A stretch of 23,927 nucleotides of DNA, from positions 1-23,927 of the forward strand of contig CAJTYC010000036.1 of assembly GCA_910584185.1 (NCBI GenBank). The letters are read 5' to 3'. The stretch comes from an uncultured Muribaculaceae bacterium. GTDB taxonomy: Bacteria; Bacteroidota; Bacteroidia; Bacteroidales; Muribaculaceae. Positions 1-7,477 of the stretch are shown piece after piece; the stretch's first letter is position 1, and each line of letters starts with the position of its first letter. The notes below the pieces were generated by a model. The model ran no database searches. It was given only the letters and a program-made list of their open reading frames with translations, and had not been told where the DNA came from. The translations under genes were made by a program, and so were the position numbers.

Positions 1-8
1 AATACAAA

Positions 9-164
9 ATGAAAAGGACTTTTCAACCCTCAAGACGCAGAAGAATCAACAAGCACGGATTTCGTTTGAGAATGGCTACAAAGAATGGCCGCAAGGTTCT
101 CGCTCGCCGTCGTGCCAAAGGACGTGTGGAACTCACAGTATCTGACCACATGTCATCGAAGTAA
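9..164 (+). CDS. rpmH: 50S ribosomal protein L34
   Basis: This 51-residue, very basic protein opens with MKRTFQPSRRRRINKHGF and continues with RMATKNGRKVLARRRAKGR, the hallmark L34 sequence. L34 is a small protein of the large ribosomal subunit that binds 23S rRNA. The length is only slightly above the usual 44-50 residues because of a C-terminal extension ending SDHMSSK. The start is the ATG at position 9, since the conserved N-terminus begins exactly there. Its promoter and upstream neighbour lie outside the window. A strong hairpin terminator follows the stop codon by about 20 bp. Confidence 0.97.
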   Translation: MKRTFQPSRRRRINKHGFRLRMATKNGRKVLARRRAKGRVELTVSDHMSSK

Positions 165-186
165 AAATCCTAACGGATTTAAAAAT

Positions 187-226
187 AAACTCCTCCGCAG
201 GGCCCTGCGGGGGAGTTTATTTTTAA
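187..226. terminator. Rho-independent terminator between rpmH and the GH3 gene
   Basis: Arms at 187-200 and 205-218 pair over 14 bp around a GGCC loop, with one G-T wobble. A T-rich run (219-237) follows on the plus strand and an A-rich run precedes on the same strand. The hairpin can therefore stop rpmH transcription and, from the other side, the minus-strand GH3 transcript whose stop is at 247. Confidence 0.85.
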
Positions 227-246
227 TTTTTAATTTTTGCTTCGCG

Positions 247-1461
247 CTAATCCTTATTCAACAGTTGTTTTGCAATTGAGTCGGTTGTTGGGATTCGCAG
301 GCCTATTTCTATTCTTTTTTCTTCGGTCTGGTTCTCACTTTTTCCGCCTCCTGTCAGCAGAAATTTGTAGAATAGGATTCTTCTTACGTGATTGTTGATT
401 TCATTTTCGCTCAACTTGCCTTCTTGCACGGCCGCCACTACCCTCTGTATCTCCACGAATGTCTTATTTGGGGCGAGCACTATGTCGGCACCTGCCTTTA
501 TGGCATCGACAGAGGTATAGCCGTTTGCGCCTTCCATATTTAGTGCGTCGGTCAGCACGAGGCCGTTAAAGTGCATGTCGTCGCGCAGCAGGTCTCTGAT
601 TACGGTGGGCGACACTGCGGCAGGGCGCATGTCTGAGTCGATTGACGGCACAGCGAGGTGTCCGATCATAATGCCGGTGAGTCCCTGCTCCACCCATCGC
701 TTGTATGGATAGAGGTCTACCGAATCCATTTCGTGCAGGCTACGGTTGATCACCCCCATGCCATGGTGCGAGTCGACGCTCACCGAGCCGTGGCCGGGGA
801 AATGCTTCGCCACGCTCACCACGTTGCCCGACTCGAGGCCTCGGGCATAAGCCACAGAGAGGTCGGCCACACGATGCGGGTCATTGCCGAGAGAGCGGCG
901 ACGCATGAAGTCGGAGCCGTCGGTAACATCAAGCACCGGGCCGAGCACCATGTTTATGCCCAAGAGACGGCACTCGCGAGCCAGTTCGCGGCCATAATCG
1001 AACATCAGGTTCTCGTCGGTCTCATTACTGATGTTGTCGTTGCGCGGAAACTCCGGCGCATCAACAAGGCGCATGGCAAGTCCCCACTCCGCATCGATTG
1101 ATACCAAAGGGGGCACCTCTGATTTGGTTTCCAAGATTTCAGCGAGATGCGCCACGCCGGCAGAATCACCCTTGAGCAGCACCACCCCACCGATGCAACT
1201 GTCGGCATACTGCCTGATGAGACGCGATGTCCACAAATCGGAGGAGGCATAAAGTGCCGGCATGAAAAGCTGCGCCACCTTCTGCCGCAACGTCAACTTA
1301 CCACACACGGAGTCAGCCCACCGCCGGGCCGACTCCGTGAGGTCGGAAGTTTCAGTTGCCAACTCCTCAACAGATTCCTTCTCCGTCTTAGGCGCACAGC
1401 ATATCAACATCATCTGCACGACGATGATAAGAAATATGCTATGTAAGGAGCCGCGACTCAT
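247..1461 (-). CDS. Glycoside hydrolase family 3, NagZ-like beta-N-acetylhexosaminidase lipoprotein
   Basis: The 404-residue protein has a single GH3 N-terminal TIM-barrel domain, as in NagZ-type enzymes that remove N-acetylglucosamine from muropeptides or other glycans. The signature KHFPGHG lies at residues 219-225 and is followed by D230-S-H232-H-G, the Asp-His dyad loop typical of the N-acetylglucosaminidase subgroup. The likely nucleophile is Asp305 in VLTDALNMEG. The N-terminus is hydrophobic and ends LMLICC-like at Cys21/Cys22, which reads as a lipoprotein signal, so the enzyme is probably periplasmic or membrane anchored rather than cytoplasmic. It lies 7 bp downstream of the 5'-nucleotidase gene and probably shares its transcript with gpmI. 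The substrate (recycled murein or dietary/host glycan) cannot be decided from sequence. Confidence 0.88.
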   Translation of the reverse strand: MSRGSLHSIFLIIVVQMMLICCAPKTEKESVEELATETSDLTESARRWADSVCGKLTLRQKVAQLFMPALYASSDLWTSRLIRQYADSCIGGVVLLKGDSAGVAHLAEILETKSEVPPLVSIDAEWGLAMRLVDAPEFPRNDNISNETDENLMFDYGRELARECRLLGINMVLGPVLDVTDGSDFMRRRSLGNDPHRVADLSVAYARGLESGNVVSVAKHFPGHGSVSVDSHHGMGVINRSLHEMDSVDLYPYKRWVEQGLTGIMIGHLAVPSIDSDMRPAAVSPTVIRDLLRDDMHFNGLVLTDALNMEGANGYTSVDAIKAGADIVLAPNKTFVEIQRVVAAVQEGKLSENEINNHVRRILFYKFLLTGGGKSENQTEEKRIEIGLRIPTTDSIAKQLLNKD

Positions 1462-1468
1462 TATATTT

Positions 1469-3025
1469 TTAGTTTATGTCGAGGCGGACATTTTTGAGGA
1501 AGCGGGGGTTGGGGTCGGCGGCTATCGGGAGGCCCTTGGCTGTCAGGTCGTAGATGTATTGGAGTATTCGGACGCTCACTTCCTTGTCGTCGCGCCAGAT
1601 TTCGCGGTGACGTTTCATCGGGGTCATGTCGTCGTTGCCCTCGGCCACATAGTCGATTGTCGCCACTACATAGTTGCGGTCGGGCCGCACTTCCGCGCCG
1701 TTTATGTACATCTGCTCGTAATTGCCGTCGGCATCCGTCACCACGCGCACTTCACCGCTCACGGCCTCCCCTCCCTTCGGAGCCACAATCTTCATGGTCT
1801 CTATCAGGTCGGAACCGGCTATCTCAATCAACCTCATGCGATTGGAAAACGGGAAAGTGGAGAGCACAAGCCCTTCGGTGACATCTCCGGCCGGGAAGGT
1901 CTGTCGTATGCCGCCGACATTCATAATGCCGAAATCGACATCGGCCACGTTTACGCCCACGCTGCGCAGGCTGTCGGCAATGTGGCGTCCGTAATACGCG
2001 CCGAAATCGCCCGACCAATTGGGGAATGCACCGGTAGAGGTGCCATTGCGCATCTCATGGAGCGAATAGCCAATCACACGTGAATTGACCGAGTCGACAC
2101 GGTGCTTGTAAGGGGCGAGGAAAGCCTGCATCTCCTTGTCGTACGCATCGGGAGAGAAACGGTCGGTCACGGGTATGTATTCGTAGTCAATATTGCGGTC
2201 GGCGAAATTGTCTAGGTCGAGTTTTATGTAACCCACATTCTTGCCATACTTGCCGGTCTGGGCCACAAGCACATCGCGCCCGGCGGCATTCTTGATCCAA
2301 TAGGGAGTCTTATCTGGGGTGGAAGGGTCAACAAACGTGTGAGAATGTCCACCGATTATTATGTCGATATCCTTGCTATTACGAGCAAGCTCCACATCAT
2401 CCACCTTATTCAAGACATCGTAACCGATATGTGTCACCGCCACTATGAGGTCGCAACCTCTCTTCTTCAGTTCGGCAGCCGTGCGGTTGGCAGTCTCGAT
2501 TACCGGCAGGAACTTCATGCCCTTATAGTTCTCCTCGGAGATAAGGCTTGCCGGGTCCACGTTTATGCCGAGAAAGCCGACCTTTTTCTTGCCTACCTTC
2601 TTTATGACGTATGGAGAGAAAAGACCTTTGGCCGGGGTGCCGGAGAAATCATAATTGGCAGAGAGCCGGTTAGCCTTAACGTTTTTCCAATACTTGGCGA
2701 GTTCGTCGAGGCCATTGTCAAACTCATGGTTGCCGAGAATGCGGATATCATAATCCATCATATTGAACAGCGGATACTCCACGTCACCCTTGAAAAATTT
2801 GAAATATAGGGTGCCCTGCACCATGTCGCCGGCATCAATGAGAAACACATTCTTTTCGGCCTTTCGCACGGAGTCGATAATCGCCTTGCGTGGCAGTATG
2901 CCGCCCACGCCGTTGGCGTCAGGTTCGATATTTGAATGTGTGTCGTTGGTGTGCAAAAGCACAAGGCTCTGTGCGGCCGCCGGTAGGCAAGCGCACAGAG
3001 CCATGATTAAGAGTATATTTTTCAT
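1469..3025 (-). CDS. Exported 5'-nucleotidase / UshA-like metallophosphatase
   Basis: The protein has a signal peptide ending near PAAAQ, then a calcineurin-like metallophosphatase domain with metal-ligand motifs LLHTNDTHSN, DAGDMVQGT, GNHEFDNG, VAVTHIG and GGHSHT. The C-terminal half is the 5'-nucleotidase substrate-binding domain (NVGGIRQTFPAGDV and a conserved NYVVATIDYVAEGNDD stretch). At about 518 residues it is full length for the two-domain family, which hydrolyses extracellular or periplasmic nucleotides or UDP-sugars. I chose the ATG at 3025 because it begins a regular signal peptide (MKNILLIMALCACLPAAAQ). A GTG at 3034 overlapping the gpmI stop would add only three residues. It lies between gpmI and the GH3 gene, probably one operon. 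The exact substrate is not determined. Confidence 0.9.
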   Translation of the reverse strand: MKNILLIMALCACLPAAAQSLVLLHTNDTHSNIEPDANGVGGILPRKAIIDSVRKAEKNVFLIDAGDMVQGTLYFKFFKGDVEYPLFNMMDYDIRILGNHEFDNGLDELAKYWKNVKANRLSANYDFSGTPAKGLFSPYVIKKVGKKKVGFLGINVDPASLISEENYKGMKFLPVIETANRTAAELKKRGCDLIVAVTHIGYDVLNKVDDVELARNSKDIDIIIGGHSHTFVDPSTPDKTPYWIKNAAGRDVLVAQTGKYGKNVGYIKLDLDNFADRNIDYEYIPVTDRFSPDAYDKEMQAFLAPYKHRVDSVNSRVIGYSLHEMRNGTSTGAFPNWSGDFGAYYGRHIADSLRSVGVNVADVDFGIMNVGGIRQTFPAGDVTEGLVLSTFPFSNRMRLIEIAGSDLIETMKIVAPKGGEAVSGEVRVVTDADGNYEQMYINGAEVRPDRNYVVATIDYVAEGNDDMTPMKRHREIWRDDKEVSVRILQYIYDLTAKGLPIAADPNPRFLKNVRLDIN

Positions 3026-3030
3026 TTCGA

Positions 3031-4539
3031 TCACTTGATAAGCACCTTGCCGGTCATCTCGGCAGGCTGAGGCAACTCCATGAGCTTAAGGAGCGAGGGA
3101 GCCACGTCGGCGAGGCGACCGTTCTCCACTTCGGCCTTCGGGTTGGAGCCGATGTAGATGAAAGGCACAGGGTTGAGCGAGTGTGCAGTGTTGGGGGTGC
3201 CATCCTCATTGATAGCATGGTCGGCATTGCCGTGGTCGGCTATGATGATGGTCTCGTAGCCATGAGCCTTGGCAGCCTCGACCACCTTCTCCACGCACTT
3301 GTCGAGAGTGGCCACGGCTTTCTCAATGGCCTCATACACACCGGTGTGACCCACCATGTCGCCATTGGCGAAGTTGACCACTATGAAGTCATACTTGTCA
3401 GAGTCGATTGCACCTACGAGCTTCTCCGTAACCTCGGGGGCGCTCATCTCCGGCTGGAGGTCGTAAGTTGCCACCTTGGGTGAAGGCACGAGAATGCGGT
3501 CTTCACCGGCAAACGGGGCCTCCCGACCGCCGTTGAAGAAGAAAGTGACGTGAGCATACTTCTCGGTCTCGGCTATGTGGAGCTGCTTCTTGCCCTTGTC
3601 AGAGAGATACTCGGCGAGGGTCATAGGCACATCAGACTTGTTGAAGAGAATCTTCACACCCTTGAACGAATCATCGTAGGGAGTCATGCAGTAATACTGG
3701 AGGTCGGGAATCGGGTTCATGCCATCCTCGGAGTGCTGTGTAAGCACTGTGGTAAGTTCCTTGGCACGGTCGTTGCGGTAGTTGAAGAAGATCACCACGT
3801 GGCCGGCACCGATGCGGCCATCGACGGTAGTATTGACTATCGGCTTGATGAACTCGTCGGTTACACCTTCGGCATATGATTCTTCCACGGCCTTCACCAT
3901 GTTGTCGGAGTGCTTGCCCTCGCCATATACGAGCAGGTTGTAAGCCTCCTTGAGTCGTTCCCAACGTTTGTCGCGGTCCATTGCATAGTAGCGGCCAATC
4001 ACAGAGGCGATTGTGCCGGCGCTCTTGCTGCAATGTTCCTCAATCTCGCCGAGGAATCCGGCGCCGCTCTTGGGGTCGGTGTCACGACCATCCATGAATG
4101 CGTGGATGTATACCTTGTCGAGGTTGTAATCTTTTGCAGTGTCGCAGAGAGCATAGAGATGGTTGAGCGAAGAGTGTACGCCGCCGGCAGAGCAGAGGCC
4201 CATGAAATGGATAGGCACATTATGGTCGCGGGCATATGAGAAAGCCTCGACCACCTCGGGGTTTGTACGGAAAGAGCCGTCGGCAATGGCTCGGTTGATT
4301 TTCACGAGGTCCTGATATACGATGCGGCCGGCACCGATGTTGAGGTGACCCACTTCCGAGTTACCCATCTGGCCGTCGGGCAGACCTACATCCTCGCCGC
4401 AAGCCTGGAGCTGCGAGTGGGGATAGTTCTTGAAGAGGGAGTCCATATAGGGAGTGGGCGTGTTGAAGATGGCATCATCTTTCTTGTGGTCGCCCAGACC
4501 ATATCCGTCAAGGATAATGAGCAATGCTTTTTTTGACAT
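3031..4539 (-). CDS. gpmI: 2,3-bisphosphoglycerate-independent phosphoglycerate mutase
   Basis: This 502-residue cytoplasmic enzyme interconverts 3- and 2-phosphoglycerate in glycolysis and gluconeogenesis, using two Mn ions and a phosphoserine. The N-terminus ALLIILDGYGLGD carries the first metal ligand (Asp11). The catalytic serine is Ser61 in GQMGNSEVGHLNIGAGR. Later metal-binding motifs include HAFMDGRDTDP, VNFANGDMVGHTG and IIADHGNADHA, followed by the conserved AHSLNPVPF. The length is normal and no key motif is missing. The gene leads a probable operon with the 5'-nucleotidase (almost touching) and the GH3 gene. A good promoter lies about 140 bp upstream. Confidence 0.97.
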   Translation of the reverse strand: MSKKALLIILDGYGLGDHKKDDAIFNTPTPYMDSLFKNYPHSQLQACGEDVGLPDGQMGNSEVGHLNIGAGRIVYQDLVKINRAIADGSFRTNPEVVEAFSYARDHNVPIHFMGLCSAGGVHSSLNHLYALCDTAKDYNLDKVYIHAFMDGRDTDPKSGAGFLGEIEEHCSKSAGTIASVIGRYYAMDRDKRWERLKEAYNLLVYGEGKHSDNMVKAVEESYAEGVTDEFIKPIVNTTVDGRIGAGHVVIFFNYRNDRAKELTTVLTQHSEDGMNPIPDLQYYCMTPYDDSFKGVKILFNKSDVPMTLAEYLSDKGKKQLHIAETEKYAHVTFFFNGGREAPFAGEDRILVPSPKVATYDLQPEMSAPEVTEKLVGAIDSDKYDFIVVNFANGDMVGHTGVYEAIEKAVATLDKCVEKVVEAAKAHGYETIIIADHGNADHAINEDGTPNTAHSLNPVPFIYIGSNPKAEVENGRLADVAPSLLKLMELPQPAEMTGKVLIK

Positions 4540-4679
4540 TTTTATATCTTTCTTGTATGTTGTAAATTACCGAAACTTGAAAAGAGCGAACGCAACAAAA
4601 GTGCGCAACTGCTCAATAGGATAAACAATTGGGGAAGTTGAAATATTTACGGCAATACTCAACATTCACCAATTGAATG

Positions 4680-4711
4680 CAAAATTAACAAAAATTCAGC
4701 AATCGCACAAA
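4680..4711 (-). promoter_or_regulatory. Bacteroidota-type promoter for gpmI
   Basis: On the minus strand a TTTG box (4708-4711) is followed after 20 bp by TAATTTTG (4680-4687), matching the Bacteroidota consensus of TTTG and TAnnTTTG. Transcription would start near 4674, giving a leader of about 135 nt before gpmI. Four 12-bp tandem repeats lie directly upstream of the TTTG box. Confidence 0.7.
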
Positions 4712-4759
4712 GAATCACTCACGGAATCACTCACGGAATCACTTGCATAATCACTTGCG
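4712..4759. repeat. 12-bp tandem repeat, four copies
   Basis: The units GAATCACTCACG (4712-4723 and 4724-4735, identical), GAATCACTTGCA (4736-4747) and TAATCACTTGCG (4748-4759) run head to tail. The last copy contains the final codons and TGA stop of the TonB-C gene. The first copy abuts the gpmI promoter. Because the period is a multiple of three, each unit repeats an in-frame TGA on the minus strand. Confidence 0.85.
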
Positions 4760-5194
4760 GAAGGGGACTGACCAAACCACGCGGGTGGGGACGGGCTTGC
4801 CGTCGAGGCGGCCGGGCGTCCATTCGGGCATGCTGCTGAGCACTCGTATGGCTTCCTTGTTGAGCGAGGGTTCGACTCCTCGCAGCACTGTGATATGGCT
4901 TACTGAGCCGTCGGTATTCACGACGAAAGAGCATGTCACGCGGCCTTGCACACCCCTATCGTATGCTTTTTTGGGATATTCGCGGTGGCTGTTGATGAAT
5001 TTCATCAGAGACCCGTCGCCGCCGGGGAAACTCGGTTTGTCGGTGACATAGTCATATTCATACACTTCTATATAATTGATGCATCCCGGATGAGAGCTGC
5101 CGATATTGACTCTGCAAGTCTGAGCATTAGCACTCACTGAGACTGCGCCGGCGAGTCCTAAAGAAAAAAATATATAGAGGAACCTTGGTGTCAT
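4751..5194 (-). CDS. Small exported TonB C-terminal-domain protein
   Basis: The 147-residue protein has a cleavable signal peptide (residues 1-25, ending SVSANAQ) and then almost only a TonB C-terminal domain. Diagnostic pieces are KPSFPGGDGSLMKFI, YPKKAYDRGVQGRV, VNTDGSVSHITVLRG and the WTPGRLDGKPVP end. In energy-transducing TonB this domain contacts TonB-dependent receptors. Here there is no inner-membrane anchor or proline-rich linker, so it is unlikely to be a normal energy transducer. It may be a free periplasmic domain acting with outer membrane proteins, which is inference. It is monocistronic with its own promoter, and its stop codon falls inside a tandem repeat. Confidence 0.85.
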   Translation of the reverse strand: MTPRFLYIFFSLGLAGAVSVSANAQTCRVNIGSSHPGCINYIEVYEYDYVTDKPSFPGGDGSLMKFINSHREYPKKAYDRGVQGRVTCSFVVNTDGSVSHITVLRGVEPSLNKEAIRVLSSMPEWTPGRLDGKPVPTRVVWSVPFRK

Positions 5195-5295
5195 GCTTAA
5201 ATTTTTACATTGGTCCTGCCCAAGAGGCTGCTTGAAGTTGTTATTGAAGCTTAGAGCTAATTTTTATGAGATGGCTCTTATTTTGCTTACAGCTG

Positions 5296-5326
5296 CAAAT
5301 TTAAATGCTTTCGCTCAGATACACAA
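5296..5326 (-). promoter_or_regulatory. Bacteroidota-type promoter for the TonB-C gene
   Basis: On the minus strand TTG (5324-5326) is separated by 20 bp from TAAATTTG (5296-5303), a full match to TAnnTTTG. Transcription would begin near 5290, giving a leader of about 95 nt. Confidence 0.65.
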
Positions 5327-5450
5327 CGAATATATGTTTAATAATAGTTAATTTATGTTGCAAATTACAATACCGTTACAGTTCTATCACTAAATTAGGA
5401 GTGTAATGGGAAAATTAGACTTTTTGGAACCTATATTTTTTGAAACTTAT

Positions 5451-5528
5451 AAAATTTTTGGAACGCGGAACGCGCCTTTGGCGCATGAGTAGCGCGGAAC
5501 TTTCGCGGAACGCAGGCGGAAGCCTGAC
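5451..5528. repeat. Interspersed intergenic repeat (family R2), solitary copy
   Basis: The first 60 nt (5451-5510) match 8631-8690 with only two differences. The core contains the imperfect palindromic string GGAACGCGGAACGCGCC and repeated GCGGAA words. The 3' part (5505-5528) also matches the inner arms of the large inverted-repeat element at 8789-8812 and 8888-8911. This copy joins the two modules directly. It sits between the TonB-C promoter and porQ with no open reading frame of note. Confidence 0.85.
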
Positions 5529-5545
5529 GTGGGCATAGTCATATC

Positions 5546-5586
5546 TTGGCTTTTTGGCTTTTTGGCTTTATTTGCCTTTATTTGCC
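5546..5586. repeat. Short tandem repeats upstream of porQ
   Basis: Three perfect copies of the 8-mer TTGGCTTT (5546-5553, 5554-5561, 5562-5569) run into about 1.7 copies of a 10-mer ATTTGCCTTT (5570-5586). They lie 65-105 bp upstream of the porQ start. A weak -7-like TAATTCTG follows immediately at 5587, so the repeat could lie in the promoter spacer or leader. Confidence 0.75.
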
Positions 5587-5650
5587 TAATTCTGGAGTGC
5601 TTGCTAACGCTGAATTATAATAGAATGAGTAATGCGACGTTATATGAGAG

Positions 5651-6673
5651 ATGATACTTTCGAAACGCATCATATCGATTGCCCTGTCAGCCCTCCCGAT
5701 GTTCGCGATGACGATGTCGGCCCAGTCGGATGGCTATAGCTTCTTGAATATACCCATGTCATCGCATGTGTTCGGACTTGGAGGCAACAACATCACCGTG
5801 ATAGACGATGATGTGACGCTTGCCGACCAGAACCCGGCCCTGATCGGCCCGGAACTTGACATGCAGGCGGCAGTGAGCTATATGTATTATATGAGTTCGG
5901 GCAACTTCGCCGGGTTCAGATTCGGCACCGCAGCCGGCGAGCATAGCGGCTGGGGCATCGGCCTGCGCTATCTGAATTATGGCACCTTTGACGGCTATGA
6001 CGAGTTCGGCACGCCGACCGGCAGTTTCTCTCCCAACGATGTGATAATAGAGGGCTACTACGCACGCGACATCACGTCGCGCTGGCGAGGCGGAGCATCT
6101 ATCAAGATGATTTACAGCGGCTACGAACGGCATGAGGCATTCGCGATTGCGGCCGACCTCGGTGTGAATTATTATGACGATGAGAAAGACCTGTCGTTTT
6201 CGGTGGTGCTCAAGAACATGGGTGGCCAGGTGAAGCGTTTCAGCGACCGCTATGTGCGACTTCCGTTTGACATACAGATCGGATACATGCAGTCGATAGG
6301 CTCGTCGCCATTCCAGATCAGCATAACGGCCAACAACCTAACTCGCTGGAATATACCCTACTATTCATACAATAAGGATTCGGAAGATGAGGTGCTCAAG
6401 GAGAAGCGGAGCTTCATGAGCAATCTGTTTCGCCACCTCGTGTTCGGTCTGCAATACCAACCGAGCGAAAAATTCTATATTGACCTTGCTTACAACTACA
6501 AGACCCACAGCGACATGACATCGTTCAACAATACATTCCTGTCGGGTTTCTCCATAGGGGCTGGCTTCAAGACCAGAGGCTTTTATGTGGGCGCCGCTTA
6601 CGCCATGCCCCACAAATCAGTGTCGTCGGTGATGCTCAACCTCGGCTGTTCGATAGGCGAGCTGATGAATTGA
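5651..6673 (+). CDS. porQ: PorQ-type outer membrane protein of the type IX secretion system
   Basis: The 340-residue protein has a signal peptide (cleavage after about residue 25, SAQ) and then a PorQ/PorV-like beta-barrel: alternating strands and the early block SYSFLN-type YSFLNIPMSSHVFGLGGNNI plus DDVTLADQNPALIGPEL. PorQ is an outer membrane component associated with the type IX protein secretion system of Bacteroidota. No other T9SS gene is in the window; these genes are usually scattered. The start ATG at 5651 follows a GAGAG purine run. The gene is convergent with cdaA, 42 bp apart. Upstream DNA is repeat-rich and holds only a weak promoter match. Residue-level function cannot be read from sequence. 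Confidence 0.85.
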   Translation: MILSKRIISIALSALPMFAMTMSAQSDGYSFLNIPMSSHVFGLGGNNITVIDDDVTLADQNPALIGPELDMQAAVSYMYYMSSGNFAGFRFGTAAGEHSGWGIGLRYLNYGTFDGYDEFGTPTGSFSPNDVIIEGYYARDITSRWRGGASIKMIYSGYERHEAFAIAADLGVNYYDDEKDLSFSVVLKNMGGQVKRFSDRYVRLPFDIQIGYMQSIGSSPFQISITANNLTRWNIPYYSYNKDSEDEVLKEKRSFMSNLFRHLVFGLQYQPSEKFYIDLAYNYKTHSDMTSFNNTFLSGFSIGAGFKTRGFYVGAAYAMPHKSVSSVMLNLGCSIGELMN

Positions 6674-6715
6674 CATCGGGCTTGCACTTTTCGGCAGATT
6701 GCCCCCCACCCCGTC

Positions 6716-7477
6716 TTACAGTTCCTCGCTGATTATATGTTCGAGTTCGGGGGCGGTGATTTTCACCTTGATTTTTCCCATCCGGGCCACCGATATATTA
6801 CCGGTTTCCTCACTGACTATGATACACAGAGCATCGGTCTGCTGGCTCATGCCCAAGGCTGCCCTGTGACGCAAGCCGAGATTTTTGGGTATGTTCATGT
6901 CATGGCTTACGGGCAGGATGCATCCCACCGACTTGATTCGTTTGCCGGCAATAATCATTGCACCGTCGTGGAGCGGTGAGTTCTTGAAAAAGATATTTTC
7001 TATGAGTCGCGCATTTACATCGGCATCTATTATGTCGCCGGTCTTCTCATAGTCGGTCAGCGGCACCTTGCGCTGGAACACGATCAGTGCGCCGGTCTTC
7101 GACTTCGACATTGACATGCAGGCGTATACCACAGCCATGATGTTAGCATGATTGCTGTCGTCTCCCTTATTGTGCTTGAAGAGCCTCATGAAATTGCGGA
7201 GGTTACCCCTTGCGCCTATGTCGATTAGCACACGCTTGATCTGGTCCTGAAATAAGATAACGAGGATTATCAGACCGATGCTCATGAACTTATCGACGAT
7301 TGTGCCGGTGAGGCGAAGGTCGAAAAGCTCGTAGGCCACCACCCATATCACGATAAAGGCGAGCACACCGTAGAAGAGCGAGAGAGTGCCGCTGCTTTTC
7401 ATGAGTCGATAGAGATAGTAGAGCATCACTGCCACTATCAGTATGTCGACAATATCTTTTATACCGAATTCTATCAT
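6716..7477 (-). CDS. cdaA: Diadenylate cyclase, membrane-bound
   Basis: The 253-residue protein condenses two ATP into the second messenger c-di-AMP. Three N-terminal membrane helices (about residues 8-24, 31-48 and 63-78) precede the DAC (DisA_N) domain. The two catalytic motifs are intact: NSPLHDGAMII with DGA at 171-173, and LGLRHRAALGMSQ with RHR at 203-205. The length is typical for CdaA. The start ATG overlaps the folP stop as ATGA, so translation is probably coupled. In many Bacteroidota folP and the cyclase are neighbours. No CdaR- or GlmM-like partner is present here. Confidence 0.95.
   Translation of the reverse strand: MIEFGIKDIVDILIVAVMLYYLYRLMKSSGTLSLFYGVLAFIVIWVVAYELFDLRLTGTIVDKFMSIGLIILVILFQDQIKRVLIDIGARGNLRNFMRLFKHNKGDDSNHANIMAVVYACMSMSKSKTGALIVFQRKVPLTDYEKTGDIIDADVNARLIENIFFKNSPLHDGAMIIAGKRIKSVGCILPVSHDMNIPKNLGLRHRAALGMSQQTDALCIIVSEETGNISVARMGKIKVKITAPELEHIISEEL

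Noticed and set aside
1262..2083. 273-residue open frame on the plus strand
   Set aside because: It runs antisense across the GH3 and 5'-nucleotidase genes and has no recognisable motif.
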